A DNA stretch of 17,231 nt from Chloroflexota bacterium (GTDB lineage Bacteria > Chloroflexota > Dehalococcoidia > UBA2247 > RBG-13-53-26): NCBI GenBank assembly GCA_003650185.1, contig QMOF01000017.1, positions 1-17,231 of the forward strand. The letters run 5' to 3'. This document shows positions 1 to 8,063 of this stretch, one piece after another. A model generated the notes under the pieces. It saw nothing but the letters and a program-made list of their open reading frames with translations. It was not told the DNA's origin and did not search any database. How positions within the stretch are numbered: the first letter of the stretch is position 1; each line of letters begins with the position of its first letter. The position numbers and the translations under genes were made by a program.

Positions 1-86
1 AGTGGTGTACGCACGTGGGGCCCCTGGATCCGCGATTGGCATGTGGCTTGCCGGTGTCTTGTGGGAGACCAGGTAGAGTATAGGCC

Positions 87-161
87 GGGTGTCAGGTCGG
101 TCCTCGGACACCCACAAGGCCGGACTCCGGGGCCTTGCCAACGGCCGGCAGCAGCCTGCCG
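87..161. repeat. Three consecutive hairpins
   Basis: Three perfect inverted repeats follow one another. GGGTGTC (87-93) pairs with GACACCC (107-113) across a 13-nt loop. AAGGCC (116-121) pairs with GGCCTT (131-136) across 9 nt. CGGCAG (146-151) pairs with CTGCCG (156-161) across 4 nt. No T-run follows any of them, so a classical intrinsic terminator is not shown. They may mark the 3' end of an upstream transcript or a structured RNA. The pairings are seen directly; the function is unknown. Confidence 0.45.
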
Positions 162-167
162 TGCTCG

Positions 168-196
168 TTGACCTGTGCGGCGGCAAGGGGTAAGAT
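168..196 (+). promoter_or_regulatory. Candidate promoter of the SWIM-finger gene
   Basis: TTGACC (168-173, five of six matches to the -35 consensus) lies 17 nt upstream of TAAGAT (191-196, four of six to the -10). The predicted transcription start is near 203. That lies downstream of the ATG at 200 and upstream of the ATG at 218, so it favours the second start codon. The same -10 sequence, TAAGAT, recurs in the XRE gene promoter at 9984. Confidence 0.5.
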
Positions 197-217
197 GATA
201 TGCGGAACAGGGTGGCG

Positions 218-457
218 ATGCAGTCCAGCTTGATTGGAAAGATCGACAAGGCCAGACGCTACGCGGAAGACAAGGATCGGGTAATACTCACTGAATTCGA
301 GGCAACTTTCCAGGGCGACCACGGCACCCATGCCGTTAGCTACCGGGGTGGGAAATGGCATTGCTCATGCCATTTCTTCGCTGGCTGGGGGGTGTGCAGC
401 CATTCCATGGCCCTTCAGAGGCTTCTCGGTGGGATATTGCCTGTGGCGGAGCGATGA
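218..457 (+). CDS. Small SWIM-type zinc-finger protein
   Basis: This 79-residue protein consists of a short N-terminal helix-like part and a SWIM-like zinc-binding motif of the form CxCx8CxH (Cys49, Cys51, Cys60, His62). SWIM fingers usually bind DNA or mediate protein contacts inside larger proteins such as SWI2/SNF2 helicases or MuDR-type transposases. Here the finger stands alone, with about 48 residues before it and 17 after. I recall similar stand-alone proteins from Chloroflexota, but no cellular role is known to me. The start at 218 is chosen because the candidate promoter at 168-196 would begin transcription near 203, and AGGGTGG (209-215) sits just before this ATG. The alternative ATG at 200 would add six residues. 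It lies 114 bp before the acyl-CoA dehydrogenase gene, with no functional link visible. Confidence 0.7.
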   Translation: MQSSLIGKIDKARRYAEDKDRVILTEFEATFQGDHGTHAVSYRGGKWHCSCHFFAGWGVCSHSMALQRLLGGILPVAER

Positions 458-571
458 CGCCCCTGGTGGGCTAGCCTGTTGGGCCGACCGGCTTTTCTGG
501 TGCGTTGGCCAACGTCCCCGAGGGCACATGTATGCTAAGAGATTAGAGATTGAAGAAGAGAGGCAGAGAGC

Positions 572-1705
572 ATGGACTTAGGACTTTCGGAACCGCAGGA
601 GATGCTGAGGAAGATAGCCAGGGACTTCCTGGCGACTGAGTGTCCCAAGAGCCTGGTCAGGGAGATGGAGGAAGACAAGAAGGGCCACCCGGCTCACCTG
701 TGGCAGAGCATGGCCGAGCTTGGTTGGATGGGGTTGCCCTTTCCTGAGGAGTATGGAGGCGGTGGAGGCACATTCCTGGACCTGGCGGTGCTGCTGGAGG
801 AAATGGGCCGTGCCTGTCTACCGGGGCCCTTTTTCTCCACGGTGGTTCTCGGCGGTTTGACGGTTCTCGATGTTGGTACGGCGGAGCAGAAGCAGCGCTT
901 CCTGGCTCCGATGGCGGAGGGCAGCATGGTAATGACGCTGGCCCTGACCGAGGCCGACGGAGGGTACCATGCCAGTGGCATATCCACTGAAGCTGTCCTG
1001 GACAAGGACCATTACATAATCGATGGGACGAAATTGTTTGTCCCCGATGCTCACGTGGCCGATTGGATGATATGTGCCGTCCGGACAAAGAAGGGAAGTC
1101 GGGGAGAAGATGGGATCAGCCTGCTCCTGGTCAGGAGTGAAAGTGAGGGGCTGGCTTGCGAAGTACTGCCTAGCCTGGCCAAGGACAGGCAATGCGGGGT
1201 GACGTTGAACGGCGTGGCTGTCCCGGCGGCAGATGTGCTGGGTACTGTTGACGGTGGCTGGAGTGTGGTGCAGAGGTCGTTGCAGCGGGCGGCGGTGGCG
1301 AAGAGCATAGAGATGGTGGGAGGAGCCCAGCAGGTGCTGGAGATGACGGTGGAGTATGCCAAGGAAAGAGTCCAGTTTGATCGCCCCATTGGAAGCTTCC
1401 AGGCTATCCAGCACCACTGTGCCAACATGGCCCTGGATGTCGATAGCGCGCGCTACCTGGCCTACCAGGCGGCCTGGAAGATCAGCGAAGGGCTTCCGTG
1501 TGACATGGAAGCCGCCGTGGCGAAGGCCTGGGTGAGCGACGCCTACAGGCGGGTGTGTGCCCTGGGGCATCAGGTGCACGGGGCAATAGGATTCACTCTG
1601 GATCACGATATGCAGCTCTACTCCAGGCGGGCCAAGGCAGCCGAGGCGTCCTTCGGTGACGCGGACTTTCACCGCGAAGCGGTGGCACAGATGTTGGAAG
1701 GCTAG
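572..1705 (+). CDS. Acyl-CoA dehydrogenase family flavoprotein
   Basis: This 377-residue protein has the full acyl-CoA dehydrogenase layout: an N-terminal helical domain (about 1-118), a middle beta domain with the LTEADGG stretch (125-131), and a C-terminal helical domain with VQFDRPIGSFQAIQH (267-281) and QVHGAIGFT (334-342). The family uses FAD to introduce a double bond into acyl-CoA thioesters and passes electrons to ETF. The substrate cannot be read from the sequence. Near the C-terminus, where medium-chain enzymes carry the catalytic glutamate in a YEG-type loop, this protein reads EASFGDADFHRE (358-369) without that motif. It may therefore use another base or work as one half of a heteromer, as known for some actinobacterial FadE pairs. 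The start has a purine-rich ribosome site (GAAGAAGAGAGG) upstream. A weak -10-like TATGCT lies at 531-536. It stands alone, with 252 bp before nadB. Confidence 0.88.
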   Translation: MDLGLSEPQEMLRKIARDFLATECPKSLVREMEEDKKGHPAHLWQSMAELGWMGLPFPEEYGGGGGTFLDLAVLLEEMGRACLPGPFFSTVVLGGLTVLDVGTAEQKQRFLAPMAEGSMVMTLALTEADGGYHASGISTEAVLDKDHYIIDGTKLFVPDAHVADWMICAVRTKKGSRGEDGISLLLVRSESEGLACEVLPSLAKDRQCGVTLNGVAVPAADVLGTVDGGWSVVQRSLQRAAVAKSIEMVGGAQQVLEMTVEYAKERVQFDRPIGSFQAIQHHCANMALDVDSARYLAYQAAWKISEGLPCDMEAAVAKAWVSDAYRRVCALGHQVHGAIGFTLDHDMQLYSRRAKAAEASFGDADFHREAVAQMLEG

Positions 1706-1957
1706 AGCTGCCTCTTTGCAAATCAGGACCGGCCCTACGGATGGCGCTGGTTCCCTGGTTGGTCTGTGGAGTTCCTTTCTCAGCAGGCAGCAGAGGTGCA
1801 GGGGGTGGTACAGGAGGCCGTTGCCTCGAAGATCGGTAGTGTGTTACCTGGGGGGCATCCTGCCGGTGCCGGGGCCCTGTGCTCTGCCCAGATATTTCGG
1901 TGTGAGGAGGCCCGGGGGAAGCGAAGGCAAAGATTGCCTGTTCGGGGTGTGCGGTAG
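1706..1957 (+). other. Intergenic gap before nadB
   Basis: No gene is supported in these 252 bp. Two weak ORFs end at or beyond the nadB start: a GTG-start ORF of 63 codons (1766-1957) without a ribosome site, and a TTG-start ORF (1821-1979) preceded by AGGAGG (1812-1817) that would encode a 52-residue, four-cysteine peptide overlapping nadB by 22 bp. Neither resembles a family I know, and NadA motifs are absent. I found no convincing promoter or terminator. Confidence 0.35.
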
Positions 1958-3496
1958 ATGGCGGACTATGACTATGTGATCATAGGTAGTGGTATTGCCG
2001 GGTTGTACACGGCGTTGCTTGCGCAGGAGCGGGGCAGTGTCCTGATCTTGACCAAGGGTGGCATTGATGACTGCAATACCCGGTATGCCCAGGGAGGCAT
2101 TGCTGCTGCGATCGGTAAGGGGGATTCACCTGAGGCGCATTTCAGGGACACCATGGAGGCCGGGGCGGGCCTATCTGATCCGGAGGCGGTGCGCCTGCTG
2201 GTGGAGGAGTCCGCCGACCGCATCGCCGACCTCATAAATCTAGGTGTCCCCTTTGATACGATCAACGGTGAGATCGCCCTGACCAGGGAGGCGGCGCACA
2301 GCGCCCCGCGTGTGTTGCACGCCGGTGGGGATGCCACTGGGGAGCACATAGAGGTGACTCTGAGTCAGCGGGTACGCTCGTCGGGGGTGCAAGTCCTGGA
2401 ACACTGTCTGGGTACGGAGATTGTTGTGTCTGGGGGAAAGGTGGAGGCCATAAAGGCCCTCGATTGCCGCACGGGCTCCGTCGAGGAGTTCGGCTGCCGC
2501 AATCTAATTCTAGCTACCGGTGGTGCCGGCTGCCTGTTCAAATATACAACGAATCCAGAGGTGGCTACGGGTGACGGGGTGGCCCTTGCTTTCAGAGCAG
2601 GGGCTGAGGTGATGGACATGGAGTTCTTCCAATTCCATCCGACTGCGATACGGCTGCCGGGCGTTCATCCTTTCCTGATCTCTGAGGCGGTCAGGGGAGA
2701 AGGTGGAATCCTGCGGAACGTGGAGGGCTACCGCTTTATGCCAGACTATGCAGAGGAAGGAGAGCTGGCCCCGAGGGACGTGGTGACGCGCGGCCTGGTC
2801 TGCGAGATGAAGAAGACGAAAAGCGACAGGGTGTTCCTTGATGTCACTCACTTGCCGCCCTACCTGATAAAGACCCGTTTTCCCCATATCTACCGCTTTT
2901 GCCGCGATCACGGCCTGGACATCACCAAGGGGCTCATCCCAGTGGCGCCGGCGGCCCATTACATGATGGGGGGTGTCCGGACCAACACATGGGGGGAGAC
3001 CAATGTCGGCGGGCTCTTTGCCGTTGGCGAGGTAGCTTGTACAGGAGTGCACGGGGCAAACCGGTTGGCCAGCAACTCGCTGCTGGAGGTGCTGGTGTTC
3101 GGCAAGCGGGTGGTTCAGAGGATCGATCAGGGCGGGGCCACAGCCCCTGCTGGCACACATGGAACGGACTGTCGCCGTCTTCCAGAGCGAGAGGCCTCGG
3201 AACCGGTGCCGCCTCTCAGCCTTACTGCACTGCAGACGCTGATGTGGGAGAAGGTAGGGATTATCCGCTCAGGAGAGACGCTTGAGAAGGCGGCCAACGT
3301 GCTTGCCACGTGGCAGAGATACATGGAGGAGCCGTCTGACCGAAGTTCGCATCAGTTGGCCAACCTGGTGCTGACAGCCCGGCTTATGACAGAATCGGCG
3401 TTGCTCAGGACCGAAAGTCGCGGCGCGCACTACCGTACTGATTACCCTCAGCTTTCCGAAGACTGGGTGAGGCACGTTGTATTCAGAGTGGGGTAG
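1958..3496 (+). CDS. nadB: L-aspartate oxidase
   Basis: NadB oxidises L-aspartate to iminoaspartate with FAD, the first step of bacterial de novo NAD synthesis in the cytoplasm. The 512-residue protein opens with the dinucleotide-binding motif GSGIAGLYTALLA (10-22). It continues with the FAD-contacting YAQGGIAAAIG (43-53), ATGGAGCLF (186-194), the substrate-region FFQFHPTA (223-230), and SEAVRGEGG (242-250). Arg273 in ELAPRDVVTRG fits the catalytic arginine (Arg290 in E. coli), and HGANRLASNSLLE (365-377) is the C-terminal FAD signature. The helical tail ends in SRGAHYRTDYP (487-497), typical of the family. The length is close to the usual 510-540. The stop overlaps or nearly abuts nadC, so the two are surely co-transcribed. 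The ribosome site before ATG 1958 is weak. Fumarate reductase/succinate dehydrogenase flavoproteins are relatives, but the nadC neighbour and tail favour NadB. Confidence 0.95.
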   Translation: MADYDYVIIGSGIAGLYTALLAQERGSVLILTKGGIDDCNTRYAQGGIAAAIGKGDSPEAHFRDTMEAGAGLSDPEAVRLLVEESADRIADLINLGVPFDTINGEIALTREAAHSAPRVLHAGGDATGEHIEVTLSQRVRSSGVQVLEHCLGTEIVVSGGKVEAIKALDCRTGSVEEFGCRNLILATGGAGCLFKYTTNPEVATGDGVALAFRAGAEVMDMEFFQFHPTAIRLPGVHPFLISEAVRGEGGILRNVEGYRFMPDYAEEGELAPRDVVTRGLVCEMKKTKSDRVFLDVTHLPPYLIKTRFPHIYRFCRDHGLDITKGLIPVAPAAHYMMGGVRTNTWGETNVGGLFAVGEVACTGVHGANRLASNSLLEVLVFGKRVVQRIDQGGATAPAGTHGTDCRRLPEREASEPVPPLSLTALQTLMWEKVGIIRSGETLEKAANVLATWQRYMEEPSDRSSHQLANLVLTARLMTESALLRTESRGAHYRTDYPQLSEDWVRHVVFRVG

Positions 3497-3506
3497 AAGA
3501 TCAGAG

Positions 3507-4346
3507 GTGGGTTGGGGACAGGTGGAGGACCTAGTTGACCGCGCTCTGGCCGAAGACGCGGCATGGAGTGATGTAACCACCAGTGCCCTTATGCCACCTG
3601 GGATGGGTGGAAGGGCCCGGTTGGTAGCCAGGTGTGCGGGAGTTCTGGCCGGGATAGAGGTAGCAAGCCTAGTCTTTCGCAGGATGGACCCCTCTGTGCG
3701 GTTGGATGTGGCTACAGCCGACGGTGCTCGCCTGGAACCGGGAGAAGTGATAGCCGAGCTGGAGGGGCACGTCGCCGGTATGCTCAAAGGCGAGAGGGTG
3801 GCCCTGAACTTCTTGCAGCGCCTCAGCGGTATAGCCACACAGACGAGGCGCTATGTGGAAGCGGTGGAGGGGTTGAAGGCTCGGATTGTGGACACGCGAA
3901 AGACGACTCCGGGATTGAGGGTCCTGGAGAAGTATGCTGTCAGAATGGGCGGAGGGCACAACCACCGCTTCAACCTGGGTGATGGAGTGCTGATCAAGGA
4001 CAATCATTTGGCCGTCCTTAGATCCCAGGGTGTAAGCCTGAGGGATATCATTGCCCGGGCGAAGGATGAGGCCCCGTTGACTCTGCGGGTGGAGGTGGAG
4101 GCAAACAGTGCCCAGGAGGCTCTGGAGGCAGCGGAGGCGGGCGCGGATATGGTCATGCTGGACAATATGGACCTGGACGAGATGCGCCGGGCTGTGGAGC
4201 TGCTGGAGGGCCGCGTCTTACTGGAGGCCTCGGGCGGCATCACCATGGCTAACGTGCGCCAGGTGGCTGAGACGGGGGTTGATTTTATCTCCGTCGGCGC
4301 TCTGACACACTCGGTCACGTCTCTCGACATCGGCCTCGACATGTGA
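3507..4346 (+). CDS. nadC: Nicotinate-nucleotide pyrophosphorylase (carboxylating)
   Basis: NadC condenses quinolinate with PRPP to give nicotinate mononucleotide, CO2 and pyrophosphate, the third step of de novo NAD synthesis. From the GTG start at 3507 the protein has 279 residues. The signature regions are RLSGIATQT (105-113), DTRKTTPGLR (129-138, with the Arg-Lys pair that contacts quinolinate), and GGGHNHRFNLGDGVLIKDNH (148-167, holding the His-Arg and Lys active-site residues). The barrel ends with LEASGGI (239-245) and ISVGALTHS (261-269). The start is uncertain. A TTG at 3477, inside nadB, is preceded by GGTGAGG and would add ten residues, and a GTG at 3522 is also in frame. The family length of about 270-290 fits all three. 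It follows nadB directly and ends before a hairpin at 4364-4385. Confidence 0.94.
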   Translation: MGWGQVEDLVDRALAEDAAWSDVTTSALMPPGMGGRARLVARCAGVLAGIEVASLVFRRMDPSVRLDVATADGARLEPGEVIAELEGHVAGMLKGERVALNFLQRLSGIATQTRRYVEAVEGLKARIVDTRKTTPGLRVLEKYAVRMGGGHNHRFNLGDGVLIKDNHLAVLRSQGVSLRDIIARAKDEAPLTLRVEVEANSAQEALEAAEAGADMVMLDNMDLDEMRRAVELLEGRVLLEASGGITMANVRQVAETGVDFISVGALTHSVTSLDIGLDM

Positions 4347-4363
4347 TCTCCCTGTGTCCTGGT

Positions 4364-4385
4364 GGGCCTGTTTGTTAACAGGCCC
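4364..4385 (+). terminator. Hairpin after nadC
   Basis: GGGCCTGTT (4364-4372), the loop TGTT, and AACAGGCCC (4377-4385) form a perfect 9-bp stem 17 bp after the nadC stop. No T-run follows, so this is not a textbook intrinsic terminator, but its place between the nadC stop and the prs promoter suits transcription termination or mRNA 3'-end protection. Confidence 0.55.
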
Positions 4386-4442
4386 GATGCGGGAACAGAT
4401 GGCCAGGAAAGCGGCGGTGGTTATTCCTTTCATGCTGCTCCG

Positions 4443-4471
4443 TTGGATGCCTGATGATGCTGTGCTATACT
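4443..4471 (+). promoter_or_regulatory. Promoter of prs-secA-polX
   Basis: TTGGAT (4443-4448) and TATACT (4466-4471) are separated by 17 nt, and TGC just before the -10 makes it an extended -10 element. Transcription should start near 4478, giving a leader of about 26 nt with a strong ribosome site GGAGGGG (4492-4498) five bases before the prs ATG. It is the best-looking housekeeping promoter in the window. Confidence 0.7.
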
Positions 4472-4503
4472 GTGACTGAGGCGTTGGCTTTGGAGGGGAA
4501 TCA

Positions 4504-5451
4504 ATGATCGATGAACTGAAGGTGTTTACCGGCAATGCGCATCCCGACCTGGCCCATGGGATATGTGAGTATCTGGGCATACCGCTGGGCAGGGCCGAGG
4601 TGTTCGAGTTCAGCAACGAGAACATTTTCGTGCGCTTGCTGGAGCACATAAGGGAAAGGGATGTCTTTGTGGTTCAGTCGATTTGCTCCCCCGTAAACAA
4701 GAGCTTGATGGAATTGCTCATTATGCTCGACACTGTGAAGAGAGCATCGGCGGGCAGGGTCACCGCGGTTGTTCCCTACTACGCCTACAGCAGGACCGAT
4801 AAGAAAGACCAGCCGAGGGTGCCAATCACGGCCAGGCTGGTGGCTGACCTCCTCACAGTTGCAGGCGCCAACCGTGTGCTCACCGTGGACCTGCATGCCG
4901 GACAGATCCAGGGGTTCTTTCACATACCGGTGGACGAGTTGACGGCGCTGTATCTGCTGAGCGGTTACTTCAGGGACAAGGCGCTGGACGATCTGGTGGT
5001 GGTGGCTACTGATATTGGCATCTCCAAGCGGGCCAGAGACATGGCAGCGAAGCTCAATGCTCCGCTGGCCATAATTGAAAAGAGGCGGGTAGGCAACGCA
5101 GAGAGGGTGGATACCCTGAACGTCATTGGCGATGTGAAGGGGAAGTGTGCGCTTACGGTAGATGACGAAATAGACACCGCTGGCTCACTTACTGGAGCGG
5201 TTGAGGCTCTTCTGGAACAGGGGGCCAAGGAGGTGTACTCGTGCTGCACTCACGCGGTCCTTTCAGGGTCTGCTGTGGAAAGGATAGCTGAGTCCCCGGT
5301 CAAAGAGGTGGTAGTTACTGACACAGTCCCCGTGACGGGTCGAAAGAAGCTGGACAAGATCACTGTACTCTCGATGGCTCCACTTCTGGGTGAGGCCATT
5401 CGGCGCATCCATACTGGCCAGTCAATGGGAGCAATGTTTGAGACTGAGTAA
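4504..5451 (+). CDS. prs: Ribose-phosphate pyrophosphokinase (PRPP synthase)
   Basis: This 315-residue enzyme transfers pyrophosphate from ATP to ribose 5-phosphate, giving PRPP for nucleotide, histidine, tryptophan and NAD synthesis. Visible motifs are the flexible-loop region YSRTDKKDQPRVPITARL (95-112), the metal-binding VDLHAGQIQGFF (128-139), the catalytic KRR (193-195), and the PRPP-binding VDDEIDTAGS (219-228). The length matches class I enzymes (about 310-320). Compared with canonical class I sequences, the usual SPDxGG stretch reads ATDIGI (168-173). I recall similar variants in Dehalococcoidia, so this looks lineage-typical rather than broken. The gene has its own promoter and strong ribosome site. 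Its stop lies 8 bp before secA. PRPP made here is also used by NadC encoded just upstream. Confidence 0.95.
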   Translation: MIDELKVFTGNAHPDLAHGICEYLGIPLGRAEVFEFSNENIFVRLLEHIRERDVFVVQSICSPVNKSLMELLIMLDTVKRASAGRVTAVVPYYAYSRTDKKDQPRVPITARLVADLLTVAGANRVLTVDLHAGQIQGFFHIPVDELTALYLLSGYFRDKALDDLVVVATDIGISKRARDMAAKLNAPLAIIEKRRVGNAERVDTLNVIGDVKGKCALTVDDEIDTAGSLTGAVEALLEQGAKEVYSCCTHAVLSGSAVERIAESPVKEVVVTDTVPVTGRKKLDKITVLSMAPLLGEAIRRIHTGQSMGAMFETE

Positions 5452-5459
5452 GAGGGCAA

Positions 5460-8063
5460 ATGTTAAAGTGGTTGGGCAGGCTGGTAGATTCCAACGAAAG
5501 AGAGCTCAAGCGAGTGCAGCCTCTGGTTGCCCGTGTGAATGCTCTGGAGGCTGACTTTGGACGACTGAGTGATGCTGAGCTGCGGGCCAAGACCGACCAG
5601 TTTAAGGCCCGATATCGAGACGGGGCCAAGCTTGACGATCTTCTTCCAGAGGCTTTCGCTGCCGTGCGCGAGGCAGCGAAACGGACACTGGGCCAGCGCC
5701 ACTTTGACGTCCAGCTAATGGGTGGGGTTGTCCTCCACCAGGGCAAAATTGCCGAGATGAAGACTGGTGAGGGCAAGACTCTGGTGGCCACCCTTCCGCT
5801 ATATCTCAACTCCCTTACCGGCGAAGGCTGTCACCTGGTCACCGTGAACGACTACCTGTCCAAGCGGGACCCGAACTGGATGGGGCCGGTGTACCATGCA
5901 CTGGGGGTGAGTGTGGCCAGCATCCAGCATGAGGCGTCCTTCCTGTTTGACCCGGGGTATGAGTCGGACGACCCGCGATGGCCGTCCATGCGGCCGGTGT
6001 CGCGGCGCCAGGCTTATGAAGCTGACATAACCTACGGCACCAACAACGAGTTTGGGTTTGACTATTTGCGGGACAACATGGTGGTTGACCTGTCGCAGTG
6101 CGTTCAGAGGTCTCTGCACTATGCCATTGTCGACGAGGTAGACTACATTCTGATTGACGAAGCGCGCACGCCGTTGATCATCAGCGGGGCAGCCGAGGAG
6201 GCAACGCAGCGGTACTACACGTTTGCCAGGCTGGTGCAGCGACTGGTGGCGGAGGAAGACTACACTATTGACGCCAAGGCGCGGGCTGTGATGCTGACCG
6301 ATGAAGGCGTGGCCAAGATGGAGAAGCTGCTCAGAAAAGAGGGCTTGCTCAAGGCACCTGACCTCTACGATCCGAGCAACTACGTCCTCACTCATCACTT
6401 GGACAATGCCCTGAAGGCGCATGCGCTTTACAGGAGGGACAGAGACTACGTGGTGAAGGACGGCCAGGTGATCATCGTGGACGAGTTCACCGGCAGGTTG
6501 ATGTTCGGCAGGCGGTACTCCGAGGGACTGCACCAGGCCATAGAGGCCAAGGAGAGGGTTAAGATACAGCGGGAGAGCGTGACGCTGGCCAGCATCACCT
6601 TTCAGAACTACTTCCGTCTGTACCAGAAGCTGGCCGGGATGACAGGGACGGCGGTCACGGAAGCCGAGGAGTTCAACAAGATATACAAGCTGGAGGTGGT
6701 GGTCATTCCCACCAACAGGGAGACGATCCGCGTCGACCACAGTGATTACGTATACAAGAACGAGGAAGCCAAGTTCAAGGCCGTGGCCAATGAGATAGAG
6801 GCCCTCCATGCTGAGGGACGCCCGGTGCTGGTGGGCACCACCTCAATAGAGAAGTCGGAGCGTCTGAGCGATCTGCTCCGGAGGCGCGGGGTGCCTCACC
6901 AGGTGCTCAATGCCAAGAACCATGAGAAGGAAGCCCAGATCATAGCCCAGGCGGGCAGGGTGGGGGCGGTAACCGTGGCCACCAATATGGCAGGTAGGGG
7001 CGTGGACATCATCCTGGGAGGGAGCCCGGAAGGCCGCTCCCGTGAGGAGTGGCTGGCAGAGCACGAGAAGGCAGTCCAGCTCGGCGGGCTGCACGTGATA
7101 GGGACCGAGAGGCACGAGGCACGCCGGATTGACAATCAGTTGCGCGGCCGTGCCGGACGCCAGGGAGACCCGGGCAGCTCCCGCTTCTATGTGTCGCTGG
7201 AAGACGACGTGGTGCATCGTTTTGGTGGCGATAGGGTGAAGGGCTTTATGGAGTGGGCTGGGGTTGGCGAGGATGTCCCCATAGAGCACTCGCTGGTCAG
7301 CAAGGCCATTGAGAACGCCCAGGTGCGGGTCGAAGGTTACCATTTTGAGATACGGAAGCACCTGGTGGACTACGATGACGTGGTCAACAGGCACCGCGAG
7401 GTGATATACGGCGAGAGGAAGCGGATACTGAGCGGGGCTGATCTCAAGGCAAACATCGAGTCCATGATCCGGGACGAGCTCAAGGAAGTGGTGGCGGCCC
7501 ACGTGGACAGTGACCAGGTTGACCTGGAGGGGCTTCTGGAGGACGTGGGCCGCATTCTGCCTCTGCCGCCCGAATTGAACCGGGATTCTCTGGCGGGCAA
7601 AGACCCGGTGGAGATCGAGGGCATGCTCGCTGATTACGCTAGTTCGGTCTACCAGCAGAAGGAGGCCCAGCTCGGTCCGGACAAGATGCGTGTGCTCGAG
7701 CGCCTGGTGATGCTCCGCACCCTGGACCGGCTGTGGATGGAGCATTTGACCATGATGGAGCACATGCGGCAGGGGATCGGGCTTCAGGCGGTGGGGCACA
7801 GTGATCCTCTGGTGGCCTATAAGAAGGAGGGTCATGCCCTGTTTGAGAGCCTCCTGGCCAACATCCGGCACGACGTGGTGAGCACCTTCTATCACGTGGA
7901 CATCGTGAAGAAGGAAGCAGCACCCTCAGGAGCACGTGGGCAACCACAGCCGGTAGCAGCCAGGCCGCAGGCCCCACTGGCCAACAAGAAGGTGGGCCGA
8001 AATGACCCCTGTCCCTGTGGCAGCGGCAAGAAATACAAGAGGTGTTGCGGGGCGGGCCAGTAG
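5460..8063 (+). CDS. secA: Preprotein translocase ATPase SecA
   Basis: SecA is the cytoplasmic motor that pushes unfolded preproteins through SecYEG using ATP. The 867-residue protein holds the Walker A MKTGEGKT (100-107), the DEAD-like VDEVDYILIDEARTP (224-238), the preprotein cross-linking region after it, and the second motor domain with TNMAGRGVDIILGG (508-521) and RIDNQLRGRAGRQGDPGSSR (556-575). A linker rich in Ala, Pro and Gln (about 820-842) leads to the C-terminal zinc finger NDPCPCGSGKKYKRCCG (848-864; Cys851, Cys853, Cys862, Cys863), which in other bacteria binds SecB or lipids. Residues about 161-183 form an extra segment relative to E. coli and B. subtilis SecA (see findings). 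The start has AAGAGGG just upstream and lies 8 bp after prs, an unusual operon partner but clearly co-directional. Confidence 0.97.
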   Translation: MLKWLGRLVDSNERELKRVQPLVARVNALEADFGRLSDAELRAKTDQFKARYRDGAKLDDLLPEAFAAVREAAKRTLGQRHFDVQLMGGVVLHQGKIAEMKTGEGKTLVATLPLYLNSLTGEGCHLVTVNDYLSKRDPNWMGPVYHALGVSVASIQHEASFLFDPGYESDDPRWPSMRPVSRRQAYEADITYGTNNEFGFDYLRDNMVVDLSQCVQRSLHYAIVDEVDYILIDEARTPLIISGAAEEATQRYYTFARLVQRLVAEEDYTIDAKARAVMLTDEGVAKMEKLLRKEGLLKAPDLYDPSNYVLTHHLDNALKAHALYRRDRDYVVKDGQVIIVDEFTGRLMFGRRYSEGLHQAIEAKERVKIQRESVTLASITFQNYFRLYQKLAGMTGTAVTEAEEFNKIYKLEVVVIPTNRETIRVDHSDYVYKNEEAKFKAVANEIEALHAEGRPVLVGTTSIEKSERLSDLLRRRGVPHQVLNAKNHEKEAQIIAQAGRVGAVTVATNMAGRGVDIILGGSPEGRSREEWLAEHEKAVQLGGLHVIGTERHEARRIDNQLRGRAGRQGDPGSSRFYVSLEDDVVHRFGGDRVKGFMEWAGVGEDVPIEHSLVSKAIENAQVRVEGYHFEIRKHLVDYDDVVNRHREVIYGERKRILSGADLKANIESMIRDELKEVVAAHVDSDQVDLEGLLEDVGRILPLPPELNRDSLAGKDPVEIEGMLADYASSVYQQKEAQLGPDKMRVLERLVMLRTLDRLWMEHLTMMEHMRQGIGLQAVGHSDPLVAYKKEGHALFESLLANIRHDVVSTFYHVDIVKKEAAPSGARGQPQPVAARPQAPLANKKVGRNDPCPCGSGKKYKRCCGAGQ

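Larger units (their letters stand above)
1..199. other. 5' flank without a supported gene
   Basis: No coding region is supported here. The three forward frames meet stops near positions 76, 83 and 171, so the stretch could at most hold the last residues of a gene that begins outside the window, and nothing in those short tails is recognisable. What it does hold is a run of three hairpins (87-161) followed by a candidate promoter (168-196) for the small SWIM-finger gene. Confidence 0.5.

Noticed and set aside
818..1672. Long minus-strand ORF across the acyl-CoA dehydrogenase gene
   Set aside because: It is antisense to a clear family member and matches no protein family; similar antisense ORFs across secA and ilvB were dismissed for the same reason.
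1766..1957. 63-codon GTG-start ORF ending directly before the nadB ATG
   Set aside because: No ribosome site, no recognisable family, and composition like a chance GC-rich ORF; kept only as a note in the gap entry.
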